The position numbers and the translations under genes were made by a program. This document shows positions 32,629 through 42,000 of a DNA stretch of 52,597 bases, piece by piece. The notes below the pieces were generated by a model that ran no database searches, was not told where the DNA came from, and saw nothing but the letters and a program-made list of their open reading frames with translations. The stretch is from Flavobacteriales bacterium (GTDB lineage Bacteria > Bacteroidota > Bacteroidia > Flavobacteriales_D > Sanyastnellaceae). The first letter of the stretch is position 1; the number at the start of each line of letters is the position of its first letter. The stretch covers positions 1-52,597 of the forward strand of contig JAPKCA010000004.1 in the NCBI GenBank assembly GCA_028823145.1, read 5' to 3'.

Positions 32629-34215
32629 ATGTACCGTATAATCACTTGTTCCTTTTTTCTTTTCGTCGCCAGCAATCTTCAAGCACAGGCTCCAACGTTT
32701 CATGCAGATGTAGCGCCCATTATCTACCTAAACTGCACTCAGTGCCACCGTGTCGGTGAAATCGGCCCTATGCCGTTTACCAATTACGATGAAGTATCCG
32801 GTTACGGAGAATTCATTTCGTACGTCACAGAGAGCGGCTACATGCCACCATGGACACCTGACCCGTCATATTCGACTTTGCGTGGTGAACGTTTCCTAAC
32901 CGACGAACAAGTTCAAGTCTTGGCTGATTGGTATGAGGGCGGGATGATCGAAGGTGACCCGGCTGATAATCCGGGATTGCCAGAATTCCCTGAAGGAAGT
33001 CAAATTGGAGAACCGGACTTAGTCTTGTCCATGCCGGAGCCGTATGTTCACGCTGGGGACATGCAGGAACAATACCAAGTATTTGTGCTGGAAACGGGGG
33101 TGACTGAGGAAAAGGAAATCCGTGCTGTGGAAATCCGTCCCGGCAATTCGGCGATCGCACATCACACCTTGATTGGCTACACAGAGAGCCCAACTGCGAT
33201 TTCTGGTGCTGAGGCACTCGACGCAGCAGATCCATCGCCAGGTTATGAGAGCTTTGGTGATTATGGGGTGAATGTGGAAGACTTTTTATTTGGTGGCTGG
33301 GTTCCAGGAGCTTCGCCTACAGAATTCCCTTCGACCATCGGAAAGAAAATCGGTCCTGATGGGCGGCTGCTTTTGCAAATGCATTACGGCCCAACTCCAA
33401 TTGAGGAGATTGACCAAACCGAATTGAACTTATTCTTTGCTCAAGAGCCGATTCAGCGTGAAGTGGATTTGATTACAATGGGCCCTGGGAATCTGACCGA
33501 ACCGTTTTACATTCTGCCAAACCTAGTGACCACATTCCACGGCATCTACGACAACCCGAGCGATATCAGTGTCTTGTCGATTACGCCACATTGTCATTTG
33601 TTGGGCCAGGCCTGGGAGGTGTATGCAGTTTCTTCGAATGAGCAGGATACGATCCCATTGATTTCCATCCCGCAATGGGATTTCAATTGGCAAGGCATTT
33701 TTAGTTTCCCCCAGTTGAAGCACATCCCGGCTCAATACCGCATCCATGCTTTTTGCACCTATGATAACACCTCAGATAACCCCTACAATCCCCACAACCC
33801 TCCAGAATGGATGTCTTGGGGTGATTTGACTGGCGATGAGATGTTCGTGATGTTTTTGCAAACTGTGGACTACATGCCGGGAGATGAGGACATCACCTTG
33901 TCTTCAGCGGATGAAAACACCCGCATTGTGTACCAAACAGACAATCTCTTTCCTGCTTGGCCGAATCCGGCAGCCAACGGCCAAGAAGTGACCATTGGAT
34001 TCCATTTGCAAGAACCAGCTTCTGTGACTTTGGAGTTGTTTGATATCCAAGGACGATTGGTTGAATCCTGGCAGGAAGGCGTTTCATATCCAGCAGGCCA
34101 TCACCTGTTCCGCACCACGTTGAGCGGACTGCATGAAGCCACATACGTGTACCGATTGACTACAGCCGAAGGGACCAAGCGCAGCCATGTCCTCTATGTC
34201 GTAGGCGGGCGCTGA
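32629..34215 (+). CDS. T9SS-exported cytochrome c / copper monooxygenase (PHM-like) protein
   Basis: 528 residues. A signal peptide (about 1-19, ending L-Q-A-Q-A) is followed by a haem c site C36-T-Q-C39-H40 in the context P-I-I-Y-L-N-C. The next part resembles peptidylglycine alpha-hydroxylating monooxygenase (PHM). All six expected copper ligands are in order: H178-H179 and H252 for one copper, H321-x-H323 and M405 for the other. A T9SS type A sorting domain forms the last ~80 residues (A-W-P-N-P, V-T-L-E-L-F-D-I-Q-G-R-L). The substrate is unknown. The thioredoxin-fold gene starts 1 nt after the stop. Confidence 0.82.
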   Translation: MYRIITCSFFLFVASNLQAQAPTFHADVAPIIYLNCTQCHRVGEIGPMPFTNYDEVSGYGEFISYVTESGYMPPWTPDPSYSTLRGERFLTDEQVQVLADWYEGGMIEGDPADNPGLPEFPEGSQIGEPDLVLSMPEPYVHAGDMQEQYQVFVLETGVTEEKEIRAVEIRPGNSAIAHHTLIGYTESPTAISGAEALDAADPSPGYESFGDYGVNVEDFLFGGWVPGASPTEFPSTIGKKIGPDGRLLLQMHYGPTPIEEIDQTELNLFFAQEPIQREVDLITMGPGNLTEPFYILPNLVTTFHGIYDNPSDISVLSITPHCHLLGQAWEVYAVSSNEQDTIPLISIPQWDFNWQGIFSFPQLKHIPAQYRIHAFCTYDNTSDNPYNPHNPPEWMSWGDLTGDEMFVMFLQTVDYMPGDEDITLSSADENTRIVYQTDNLFPAWPNPAANGQEVTIGFHLQEPASVTLELFDIQGRLVESWQEGVSYPAGHHLFRTTLSGLHEATYVYRLTTAEGTKRSHVLYVVGGR

Positions 34216-34216
34216 T

Positions 34217-34717
34217 ATGTGGTTTGTTTGGGTCTTTTTGGCGCCGCTTTGTCCGGTATGCCAGGATTACACATTTTACCTCAATCAATTGGATGAGGTT
34301 TGGGAGTCGGAGCATTTTGGTGAGGTAGAACTCACAGGTTGGTTTCCAAATCCCGATGTGGACCGTGCTGCCATAGACACGTTTCGCGAACGATACTCGG
34401 TTGAGTGGGAGCTCGCTCCTGACACCGTCGGATGGGCTGATGTGCTAGATGCCCGTTGGACACCTGAAGTGTTTGTACTGGATTCGCTTGGCAACGTGCG
34501 GTACCGAGGCCGGATCAATGATTTGTATTTCGCCTTGGGAAAACACCGGAATGCGCCAAGGGTCAACGACCTGGAGCTTGCGTTGGCAGCCCTAATGGCT
34601 GGTCAAGCGCCAGCTGCTGAGCGCACGGACGTCATTGGTTGCCCCATTGAATCCAAGCGCTTATTCAACGAGTTTATGGGGAAGACGATATTCCCTGATT
34701 TGGTGCGTGCGAATTAA
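34217..34717 (+). CDS. Thioredoxin-fold (redoxin-like) protein with CPVC motif
   Basis: 166 residues. The first strand V-F-L-A-P is directly followed by C12-P-V-C15, then Q-D-Y-T-F-Y-L. Later T-P-E-V-F-V-L-D-S-L-G-N and Y-R-G-R-I-N-D match redoxins that accompany PHM/cytochrome proteins, as does V-I-G-C-P-I-E. Relatives usually carry a signal peptide and an extra strand before the CxxC. Here the in-frame stop TAG at 34202-34204 rules out a longer N-terminus. It may be cytosolic, or its hydrophobic start may act as a weak export signal. Probably an electron donor or chaperone for the upstream protein (inferred). Confidence 0.7.
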   Translation: MWFVWVFLAPLCPVCQDYTFYLNQLDEVWESEHFGEVELTGWFPNPDVDRAAIDTFRERYSVEWELAPDTVGWADVLDARWTPEVFVLDSLGNVRYRGRINDLYFALGKHRNAPRVNDLELALAALMAGQAPAAERTDVIGCPIESKRLFNEFMGKTIFPDLVRAN

Positions 34718-34728
34718 ATCATCACGAT

Positions 34729-34736
34729 TATCTTTG
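34729..34736 (+). promoter_or_regulatory. -7 box of the tRNA-His gene (TATCTTTG)
   Basis: Exact TAnnTTTG match, 19 nt before the first tRNA base. Confidence 0.6.
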
Positions 34737-34755
34737 CGCACCCTTTGTGGGATAC

Positions 34756-34830
34756 GGTGGCTATAGCTCAGCTGGTTAGAGCATCGGTTTGTGGTACCGA
34801 GGGTCGTGGGTTCGAGCCCCATTAGCCACC
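34756..34830 (+). tRNA. tRNA-His (anticodon GTG)
   Basis: Full cloverleaf: acceptor GTGGCTA/TAGCCAC, anticodon stem TCGGT/ACCGA with loop TTGTGGT (anticodon GTG), T arm GTGGG-TTCGAGC-CCCAT. The extra G-1 at 34756 pairs with the discriminator C at 34830, as in tRNA-His. CCA is not encoded. Confidence 0.96.
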
Positions 34831-34842
34831 CAAAAAGAAAAA

Positions 34843-34870
34843 GCCTCGCACGTTTGTGTGAGGCTTTTTT
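34843..34870 (+). terminator. Rho-independent terminator after tRNA-His
   Basis: GCCTCGCAC (34843-34851) and GTGTGAGGC (34856-34864) form a hairpin followed by TTTTTT. Confidence 0.9.
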
Positions 34871-34935
34871 GTTGGCTCTTTTGCTGTGTCTAATTCAGAC
34901 CGGCACCATTTTAGAAAGTAATAAAAAACGTCGAA

Positions 34936-34998
34936 TTTTGCTCAAAAAGAGCATTTATTGACTCTTTTTGATGAAAAAACGAGCATTTATGAGCAAAA
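34936..34998. repeat. AT-rich nested inverted and direct repeats beside tRNA-His
   Basis: Outer pair TTTTGCTC (34936-34943) and GAGCAAAA (34991-34998). Inner perfect pair CAAAAAGAG (34943-34951) and CTCTTTTTG (34962-34970). Exact direct repeat GAGCATTTAT at 34949-34958 and 34981-34990. The 169 bp between the tRNA terminator and trxB are clearly more AT-rich than the neighbours and hold no gene. It could be an operator, a weak trxB terminator, or an old insertion scar. Confidence 0.55.
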
Positions 34999-35039
34999 TG
35001 GTCAATATGGAGAATACGTTAAGAAGCCCGATTTCCTTC

Positions 35040-36002
35040 TCAGTGAACCCCACGTGCAGCTAAATAACGCTCGGCATCGAGGGCAGCCATGCAACCGGTT
35101 CCAGCAGCGGTAACCGCTTGGCGGTAAACTTTGTCCGCAGCATCTCCGCTAACGAAAACCCCATCACGGTTGGTTTTGGATGTACCTGGTTGGTCGTATT
35201 TGATGTAGCCCTGCTCGTCCAAATCAAGCCATCCCTTAAACACATCGGTGTTCGGTTTGTGGCCGATGGCAACGAAAAATCCCGTAGCCGGGATGTCGTG
35301 TGTTTCTTGGGTTTGGTTGTTCTTGACCCGAATCGCTTCAACACCTTCTTGGCCCAAAACTTCAACCGTTTCGCTATTCCACAACACCTCAATGTTCTCC
35401 ATATTTAACACGCGATTCTGCATCGCTTTAGATGCGCGCATGGTGTCCTTGCGGATTAACATGGTGACCTTGGAACAAAGCTTGGCTAAGTAGCTGGCTT
35501 CTTCGCATGCTGTATCTCCGGCACCGACAATGACCACTTCTTGTCCGCGGTAAAAGAATCCATCGCAAACGGCACACGCGCTCACTCCGCCACCAGCATC
35601 GCGAAGACGCAATTCCGATTCCAGACCCAGCCATTTGGCTGAAGCGCCGGTTGAAATAATCACGCTGTCGGCGAGTATTTCAGTTCGATCAGCCCCTTCG
35701 CCGACCCAAATTTTATGCACGGGACCGGTCAAGTCGACTTCGGTCACCCAACCGTTCCGAACATCCGTATCAAACCGCTTAGCCTGTTCCTCCAAATCCG
35801 TCATCATCTGAGGACCGTTAATTCCTTGCGGATAGCCTGGGAAATTGTCCACTTCCGTAGTTTCTGTGAGCTGACCTCCAGGTTGCATGCCTTGGTAAAG
35901 GACAGGCTTCATGTCGGCGCGAGCAGCATATATAGCGGCTGTGTAGCCTGCAGGTCCTGACCCAATGATGAGGCACTTGACGTGTTCCGGTTGCGTATTC
36001 AT
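35040..36002 (-). CDS. trxB: Thioredoxin-disulfide reductase
   Basis: 320 residues from M-N-T-Q-P-E-H. FAD site I-I-G-S-G-P-A-G-Y-T-A-A, NADPH site V-I-V-G-A-G-D-T-A-C-E-E-A, redox-active C-A-V-C-D-G-F-F (about residues 138-141). It reduces thioredoxin with NADPH in the cytosol. The frame is open to 36020, but the -7 box TATCTTTG (36008-36015) lies over that extension, so 36002 is preferred. Confidence 0.96.
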   Translation of the reverse strand: MNTQPEHVKCLIIGSGPAGYTAAIYAARADMKPVLYQGMQPGGQLTETTEVDNFPGYPQGINGPQMMTDLEEQAKRFDTDVRNGWVTEVDLTGPVHKIWVGEGADRTEILADSVIISTGASAKWLGLESELRLRDAGGGVSACAVCDGFFYRGQEVVIVGAGDTACEEASYLAKLCSKVTMLIRKDTMRASKAMQNRVLNMENIEVLWNSETVEVLGQEGVEAIRVKNNQTQETHDIPATGFFVAIGHKPNTDVFKGWLDLDEQGYIKYDQPGTSKTNRDGVFVSGDAADKVYRQAVTAAGTGCMAALDAERYLAARGVH

Positions 36003-36007
36003 GGCGG

Positions 36008-36015
36008 CAAAGATA
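36008..36015 (-). promoter_or_regulatory. -7 box of trxB (TATCTTTG, 5 nt before ATG)
   Basis: Exact TAnnTTTG match on the minus strand; CCGCC separates it from the ATG at 36002. Confidence 0.7.
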
Positions 36016-36050
36016 CGCACCTCGCGATGCTCTGAAAACGCTAAATTGGG

Positions 36051-36827
36051 TTAAGCGTCTGTGAGGCCGCTATCAATCCGCAACCACTCGTTCCAGACGG
36101 GATCATCTGGCAGAGGAGCAAGGATGCTCATCGGTTCACGCTTCACGGGATGCATAAAATCGATGCGACGTGCATGTAGGTGTATCGAAGCGTTGTCGTT
36201 GGTGCGTTTCGCTCCGTACTTGATGTCGCCTTTGATCGGGCTGTCTAGGCTTGCCATCGTAGCACGGATTTGGTGGTGCCTGCCCGTTTTGGGTTGCACT
36301 TCCACAAAGGTGTAGTGATCCGATTTCCCCACAGTGCGGTATTTCAATTCCGATTCTTTGCGACCGGGACCGGGATGGTCGGAAGCGAAACTCTTGTTGG
36401 TTTTTTCGTTCTTCTCGAGGAAGTTGATGATGTGCCCTTCCAATGAGCTAGGTGCTGGTCGGACCACGGCCCAATAAGTCTTTTGGACTTCGCGAATCCG
36501 AAACATGTTGGTCAAGCGCGACAGCGCTTTGGAAGTTCGCGCATAGAGAATCACACCGCTGACCGGGCGGTCTAAACGGTGGACTGTGCCGATGAAGGCG
36601 TCGCCGGGTTTGTTGTACTTCCGCTTGATGTATTCACCTACGACCTGACACAACGTAACGTCGCCGCTAGCATCGCTCTGGACGATGTCGGAGGAACGTT
36701 TGTTGACAGCGATGACGTGATTGTCTTCGTAGAGCACTTGCAAATTGTCCACTGTGCTCATGACAATGGGCAGCTTCGGTTTTTTGGCCCATTGCGGGCC
36801 TTCTGATGCAGGACTCTGATCACCCAT
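36051..36827 (-). CDS. RluA-family RNA pseudouridine synthase
   Basis: 258 residues. Core starts V-L-Y-E-D-N-H-V-I-A-V-N-K, then the catalytic H-R-L-D-R-P-V-S-G (Asp near residue 84) and R-H-H-Q-I-R-A. It converts uridine to pseudouridine in rRNA or tRNA; the exact site is not deducible. No S4 domain is seen. It starts 3 nt after the panB stop, a pairing often seen in Flavobacteriia. An internal ATG at 36761 is an alternative start. Confidence 0.9.
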   Translation of the reverse strand: MGDQSPASEGPQWAKKPKLPIVMSTVDNLQVLYEDNHVIAVNKRSSDIVQSDASGDVTLCQVVGEYIKRKYNKPGDAFIGTVHRLDRPVSGVILYARTSKALSRLTNMFRIREVQKTYWAVVRPAPSSLEGHIINFLEKNEKTNKSFASDHPGPGRKESELKYRTVGKSDHYTFVEVQPKTGRHHQIRATMASLDSPIKGDIKYGAKRTNDNASIHLHARRIDFMHPVKREPMSILAPLPDDPVWNEWLRIDSGLTDA

Positions 36828-36830
36828 GGA

Positions 36831-37646
36831 TCAATACTGTTCGTCTTGGTTGGGGAAGTCCCGACTCCGCACGTCTTTCACATATTGGTCAATGGAAGAG
36901 AGCATCTGTTCCCCCATGTTGCCATAACGACGCAAGAAACGCGGGCTGAATTCCTGTGTGATACCAAGCATGTCATGAAGGACCAATACTTGACCATCGC
37001 ATGCGCCACCGGCTCCAATGCCGATCGTGGGGCAATGAATCGACTTGCTGATCTCGCCAGCAAGACCCGCAGGGATTTTTTCAAAAACGACAGCGAAACA
37101 GCCGATTTCATCCAAAAGTTTGGCATCCTTCCGCAACTGCTCGGCTTCCATTTCTTCTTTGGCCCGGACGGTATAGGTGCCAAATTTGTAGATCGATTGA
37201 GGCGTCAGGCCGAGGTGACCCATCACCGGAATGCCCGCGCTCAAAATGCGCTCGACGCTTTCCCGAATTTCGTGTCCGCCTTCCAATTTCACAGCGTGGC
37301 CTCCACTTTCCTTCATGATGCGGATGGCTGATTTCAATGCCTCTTTCGAATTGCCTTGGTAGGTTCCGAAAGGCATGTCAACAACGACCAATGCCCGTTT
37401 GGCCGCACGTACCACACTCGAGGCGTGGTAAATCATTTGGTCCAAGGTGATGGGTAGAGTCGTTTCGTGACCAGCCATGACGTTGGAGGCGCTATCACCG
37501 ACGAGGATGATATCGACGCCTGCCAGGTCCACAATGGTGGCCATGGAATAATCATAAGCCGTCAGCATAGCGATTCGTTCGCCGTTGGCTTTCATTTCAG
37601 CGAGCACCTGCGTGGTGATTCGCTTGGCTTGTTTGTGCACAGACAT
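36831..37646 (-). CDS. panB: 3-methyl-2-oxobutanoate hydroxymethyltransferase
   Basis: 271 residues. Motifs [28 protein letters not shown] and H-L-G-L-T-P-Q-S are standard PanB. It adds a hydroxymethyl group from methylene-THF to ketoisovalerate, the first step of pantothenate synthesis. A -7 box lies 21 nt upstream (37668-37675). Cotranscribed with the pseudouridine synthase. Confidence 0.96.
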   Translation of the reverse strand: MSVHKQAKRITTQVLAEMKANGERIAMLTAYDYSMATIVDLAGVDIILVGDSASNVMAGHETTLPITLDQMIYHASSVVRAAKRALVVVDMPFGTYQGNSKEALKSAIRIMKESGGHAVKLEGGHEIRESVERILSAGIPVMGHLGLTPQSIYKFGTYTVRAKEEMEAEQLRKDAKLLDEIGCFAVVFEKIPAGLAGEISKSIHCPTIGIGAGGACDGQVLVLHDMLGITQEFSPRFLRRYGNMGEQMLSSIDQYVKDVRSRDFPNQDEQY

Positions 37647-37667
37647 GGTCGGTGATTAAAGTGGATT

Positions 37668-37675
37668 CAAAGTTA
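37668..37675 (-). promoter_or_regulatory. -7 box of panB (TAACTTTG)
   Basis: Exact TAnnTTTG on the minus strand, 21 nt before the ATG at 37646. Confidence 0.65.
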
Positions 37676-37789
37676 CCGCAGAAGATTGGTAACGTCATAT
37701 CCTGAAACGTGAAGCAGTCGAAATGTTCATGTTTATCCGAAAAATCAACGATGTCGTGGCGTGATGAAGTTAAAAAAAGACTTCTGGAA

Positions 37790-38740
37790 TCATGTGCCAA
37801 GAATCACCACGGTGATATAGATGGCATAGGTGGCGAGAAGAATGATGCCTTTCCAACGGTGGATCAAACGTTGGTGAATCATCATCGGGAGGATCATCGC
37901 AGCCACCAAAAGCATCCACCAAAAATCGGAGGCGATGGCTTGTCCATCAACGGGCATCGCCGTGATGCCAGCGCTCACACCGATTGCGAGGAAGATGTTA
38001 AAGATGTTGGAACCGATGAGGTTGCCCAATGCCAGGTCCGACTCCCTTTTCATGGCGGCCACGCCCGATGTGACCAATTCCGGTATGCTGGTCCCAAAGG
38101 CGACTGCTGTGAGGCCGATGACGTGGTCGCTCACACCCGCTGAAACGGCCAGTCCACTTGCTCCCTGAATGAACCATTCCGAACCGTAGTACAGACCAGC
38201 GCACGCCAGTCCAATGCCCGACATAAGCCAAATAACAGGTCGATGGAGGACGGGTTCAACGCCCAAGTCCAGTTCTTCTTCTTCTTTGGGTCTGCGGTCT
38301 TTCTTGCTTCTCCAATAAAGCATGGCGATGAGCACAAACGTGCATGCAAAGAGTACGCCACCTTCCCATTGCTCTAACTGGCCATCATAGGCAAAAAACA
38401 CAAAGAGTATGCTGGCCGCAAACATCACCGGCCAATCCGACCGTATCAAGGATCGGTTGACAGCGACCGGATGAATCAATGCGGTGATGCCCAAAATCAG
38501 TGCCAAATTGGCAATGTTGGAGCCGATGACGTTGCCGATGGCGATGCCGGGATTGCCGTTCAAAGCGGCGCGAACCGACGCCATCACTTCTGGGGCAGAT
38601 GTTCCGAGCGAGACGATGGTCAATCCTATGATAACAGGTGGGATGGATGCTTTGACGGCAATGCTTGAAGCATACCGGACCAACAACTCACCGCTCAATA
38701 CCAATGCTGCAAGACCTAAGAGGAGAAGCAATGCATCCAT
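37790..38740 (-). CDS. Calcium/sodium antiporter (CaCA family, YrbG-like)
   Basis: 316 residues, about ten membrane helices in two inverted repeats. Each repeat has the alpha motif: G-N-V-I-G-S-N-I-A-N with S-L-G-T-S-A-P-E in the first half, and G-N-L-I-G-S-N-I-F-N with A-F-G-T-S-I-P-E in the second. It exchanges Na+ or H+ for Ca2+ across the inner membrane. Its ATG shares a base with the tatA stop (TGATG). Confidence 0.92.
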   Translation of the reverse strand: MDALLLLLGLAALVLSGELLVRYASSIAVKASIPPVIIGLTIVSLGTSAPEVMASVRAALNGNPGIAIGNVIGSNIANLALILGITALIHPVAVNRSLIRSDWPVMFAASILFVFFAYDGQLEQWEGGVLFACTFVLIAMLYWRSKKDRRPKEEEELDLGVEPVLHRPVIWLMSGIGLACAGLYYGSEWFIQGASGLAVSAGVSDHVIGLTAVAFGTSIPELVTSGVAAMKRESDLALGNLIGSNIFNIFLAIGVSAGITAMPVDGQAIASDFWWMLLVAAMILPMMIHQRLIHRWKGIILLATYAIYITVVILGT

Positions 38741-39003
38741 CAGCTGGCGGGGGATTCGGACGATTTGGAATCCTCGTCTTTTGCCTTGGTGCGGGAAGTC
38801 GTGGGGTCGGCTGCGTCGCGAACCTTGTTGACTTCGTCTCGGATGCCATCGGTTGTTCCTAAGATTTCGCGCTGGATTTCATCCGTAGCGCTCCGAAACT
38901 CACGTACGGCAGAACCCATCGTCCGTGCCATCGACGGAATGCCTTTAGCCCCGAAGAGCAAGAGGTAGATCAAAAAGATGAATACAATTTCCGTCGCTCC
39001 CAT
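38740..39003 (-). CDS. tatA: Twin-arginine translocase subunit TatA/TatE
   Basis: 87 residues. M-G-A-T-E-I-V-F-I-F-L-I-Y-L-L-L-F-G-A-K-G-I-P is the membrane helix with the F-G hinge, followed by the amphipathic helix (R-T-M-G-S-A-V-R-E-F) and a charged tail. It forms the pore for folded proteins. tatC is not in the window. The ATG lies 4 nt after a -7 box. Confidence 0.92.
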   Translation of the reverse strand: MGATEIVFIFLIYLLLFGAKGIPSMARTMGSAVREFRSATDEIQREILGTTDGIRDEVNKVRDAADPTTSRTKAKDEDSKSSESPAS

Positions 39004-39007
39004 GGGG

Positions 39008-39015
39008 CAAAGTTA
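39008..39015 (-). promoter_or_regulatory. -7 box of tatA (TAACTTTG, 4 nt before ATG)
   Basis: Exact TAnnTTTG on the minus strand; CCCC separates it from the ATG at 39003. Confidence 0.7.
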
Positions 39016-39027
39016 AAGCAGTGCTTT

Positions 39028-39050
39028 TAAGTTTGGGCGGAGTATTTTTG
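39028..39050 (+). promoter_or_regulatory. Two tandem -7 boxes upstream of the M1 peptidase gene
   Basis: TAAGTTTG (39028-39035) and TATTTTTG (39043-39050) both match TAnnTTTG exactly. The second is 43 nt before the ATG at 39094. They could be two starts for one gene. Confidence 0.5.
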
Positions 39051-39093
39051 ATTGAATTACTATTGTTTAATTACCCACTTTACATTGAACTCC

Positions 39094-42000
39094 ATGGATT
39101 CCTTTTATTCGGATTATCAGGGTTGGCTATTGGTTGCGGGAAGCTTCATTCTGGCACTGGGGCAGATGGTAGCTCAGACTTCGGAAGCTGCATATTTTCA
39201 GCAACAGGTGGACCATGTGATTGAGGTCGCATTGGACGATCAATCCCATCAAGCTCGGGGTCACATCGCCACGACGTACATCAACAACAGTCCGGACACC
39301 TTAGACGCCCTCTGGATTCATTTGTGGCCCAACGCGTATGCCAATGGCAAGACGGCTTTGGCCAAGCAGGAATTTCGCAACGGCAATATGTTCATGTTTT
39401 ACGCCATGCAACGCCAACTGGGCGGCATCGATTCATTGGATTTCCGGGTCGATGGTTCTCCCGTGACGTGGGAATTTCATCCGGAGCACATCGATATCGC
39501 TCGGCTTGTCCTTCCCAAACCGTTGCTTCCTGGAGCGAAATTGACGTATGAAACACCGTTTCGCGTTCGCATTCCATTGGGACGAATCAGTCGTTTGGGA
39601 CACATCGGAGAATCGTACCAAATGACCCAATGGTATCCGAAGCCAGCAGTTTACGACCGGGATGGATGGCACGAAATGCCCTATTTGACCCAAGGCGAAT
39701 TCTATTCGGAATACGGTTCTTTCGATGTTTCCATTACGTTGCCGAAGAATTATGTCGTCGGTGCTACGGGGGATATGTCACCGGAAGAAGCGGACAACGC
39801 ACGGGAAATGCAGTTTCTAGATTCTCTCGCACTTGCGACTTCTAGGCAAATGGATATGGCTTTTTTCGAGTCTGAAGAAGCGCGATCTGATTCGTTTCCC
39901 CCATCTTCTTTGGAGACGAAAACCTTGCGATTCAAGCAAACACAGGTGCATGATTTTGCGTGGTTTGCAGACAAGCGCTGGATGGTTTTGAAAGGCTCAG
40001 TTGCGTTGCCGAATAGTACTCGGGAGGTCACTACTTGGGCGATGTTTACATCAGATCAAGCCAAGCTTTGGGGGGAGTCCTTGGAGTATTTGGCAGATGC
40101 CACATATTGGTATTCCAAATGGAACGGGGATTATCCATACAATCACGTGACTGCTGTGGACGGCACCATCAGTGCTGGAGGAGGGATGGAATACCCCAAT
40201 ATCACCGTGATTGGTCGCGCGGGAAGTGATTTGGGGTTGGAACAAGTGATTGTCCATGAGGTTGGTCACAATTGGTTTTATGGAATTTTGGGTTCCAACG
40301 AGCGGACCAACGCGTGGATGGACGAGGGCATCAACTCCTTCAATGAATCACGTTATTTCGTGGAGAAATACGGCGATGAACTCGGGTTGGCCGGATCCCG
40401 CGCCACGCCTCTGATGGAGAAACTAGAGGTCACGCGTTTTTCCTATCAGAGTAAGGATCAATTGGCCTACCTCTTGAGTGCGCGTATGCTAGTGGATCAG
40501 CCCATGCAATGCCATTCGGATTCATTCAGTCAGGTCAACTACGGAACCATCGTTTACATGAAGTCCGCTGCAGCATTCGAGTATTTGCGCCAAGCTCTAG
40601 GGTCGGACGTGTTTGATGTGGGAATGCAGGCGTATTTCGATGCGTGGAAATTCAAGCATCCGTCACCAGCAGATTTGAGAACTTCTTTGGAAACCTCAAC
40701 CGGGAAAGATTTGTCCTGGTTTTTTGACGACATCGTCCAAACCACGGGTCATACGAATTATGCGTTGCATAGTCTGAAACGTCAAGGCGACGACTACACG
40801 CTACGAGTGCAAAACCGAGGTGACATCGCGGGCCCATTCTCGGTGTCCGGCCAAACGGGTGACTCCACGTGGGTTGAATTCGGATGGTACAACGGTGTGG
40901 CACCTGGGGACGTTGCTGTGGTTCCGCTGCCTTCCACGGATGAAACGGGATTGCGGTTTCGTCAATTCCGGCTCGATGAAAAGGAACAAATGTTGGAATA
41001 CGATCGGCACAACAACAGCATACGCACCCGAGGATTGTTGCGCAAGATTGAGCCGCTTTCCATCCGGCTTCTTACGCGTCTGGACCGCTCTGACCGGACC
41101 CAGTTGGGGTATTTGCCCATCACTGGTTGGAATGACCGGGATGGGTGGATGCCGGGCTTGGCCTTACACAACACGGTTTTGCCGGCGCGTGACTTTGAGT
41201 GGTTGCTCATGCCTATGTGGAGCACGCAGATGTCGAATTTGGGAGGTGTTGCCCGCCTGTCACTGCGACGCAATGAATGGCGCATGGAAGCGCAAGCGAG
41301 AAGGTTCACGAGCGATGTCCAAGATTGGAATACGGAGACTGCTAACCGGAGTTCGCTTCGTTTGATCGGTCAATTCAACCGGCAACCCTCTATGCCTTTG
41401 TCATCTGAGTTGTTGATCGAAGGGGTTGATTTGCGGTTGATTCGCAACTACAACAACTCCGTGAACGACCCGGGATTTGCTCCGTTGAGCAGTAGCTACA
41501 AACAGGCTTTTTCCATTGAGTATGAGGTGAAATTGAAGCAGCCGCTGTTGCTTCAATCGATGAATATCGGCTGGCGTGTTTTGGGGTCATCACAACACAT
41601 GGCAAACTCTTCTTGGTTGGGCTTGGATCAAGGTCCTGGATTGTTCCCTTCCATGGACCATCAGGCGAAAGTGTTGCATTTTGGTTACGATGGCAAAAGG
41701 CGCATCAATGAGCAAGGCCGCACGTTGGATTGGCGTATTTATGGGGCCATCGTAACGGGTGATGAGGGAGTCTATCCGCTTTTGGCCGCAGGGCCAACGG
41801 GCTCGGTAGATCCCATGATGGATCACACCTTCTTTAGCCGTTCTGGCGAGGGTTGGCTAGGGCAGCAAGTGTCGGTATACCAGGGAGGTTTGCCTTTGCA
41901 AAGTATCCAGGCCAGTCAATCGCTGCTTTCCGCTTCGGTTTCATGGGACAGTCCGTTGTTTTTTCAGCTTTTCGCGGGGGGAATCATGGCGGACACTGAC

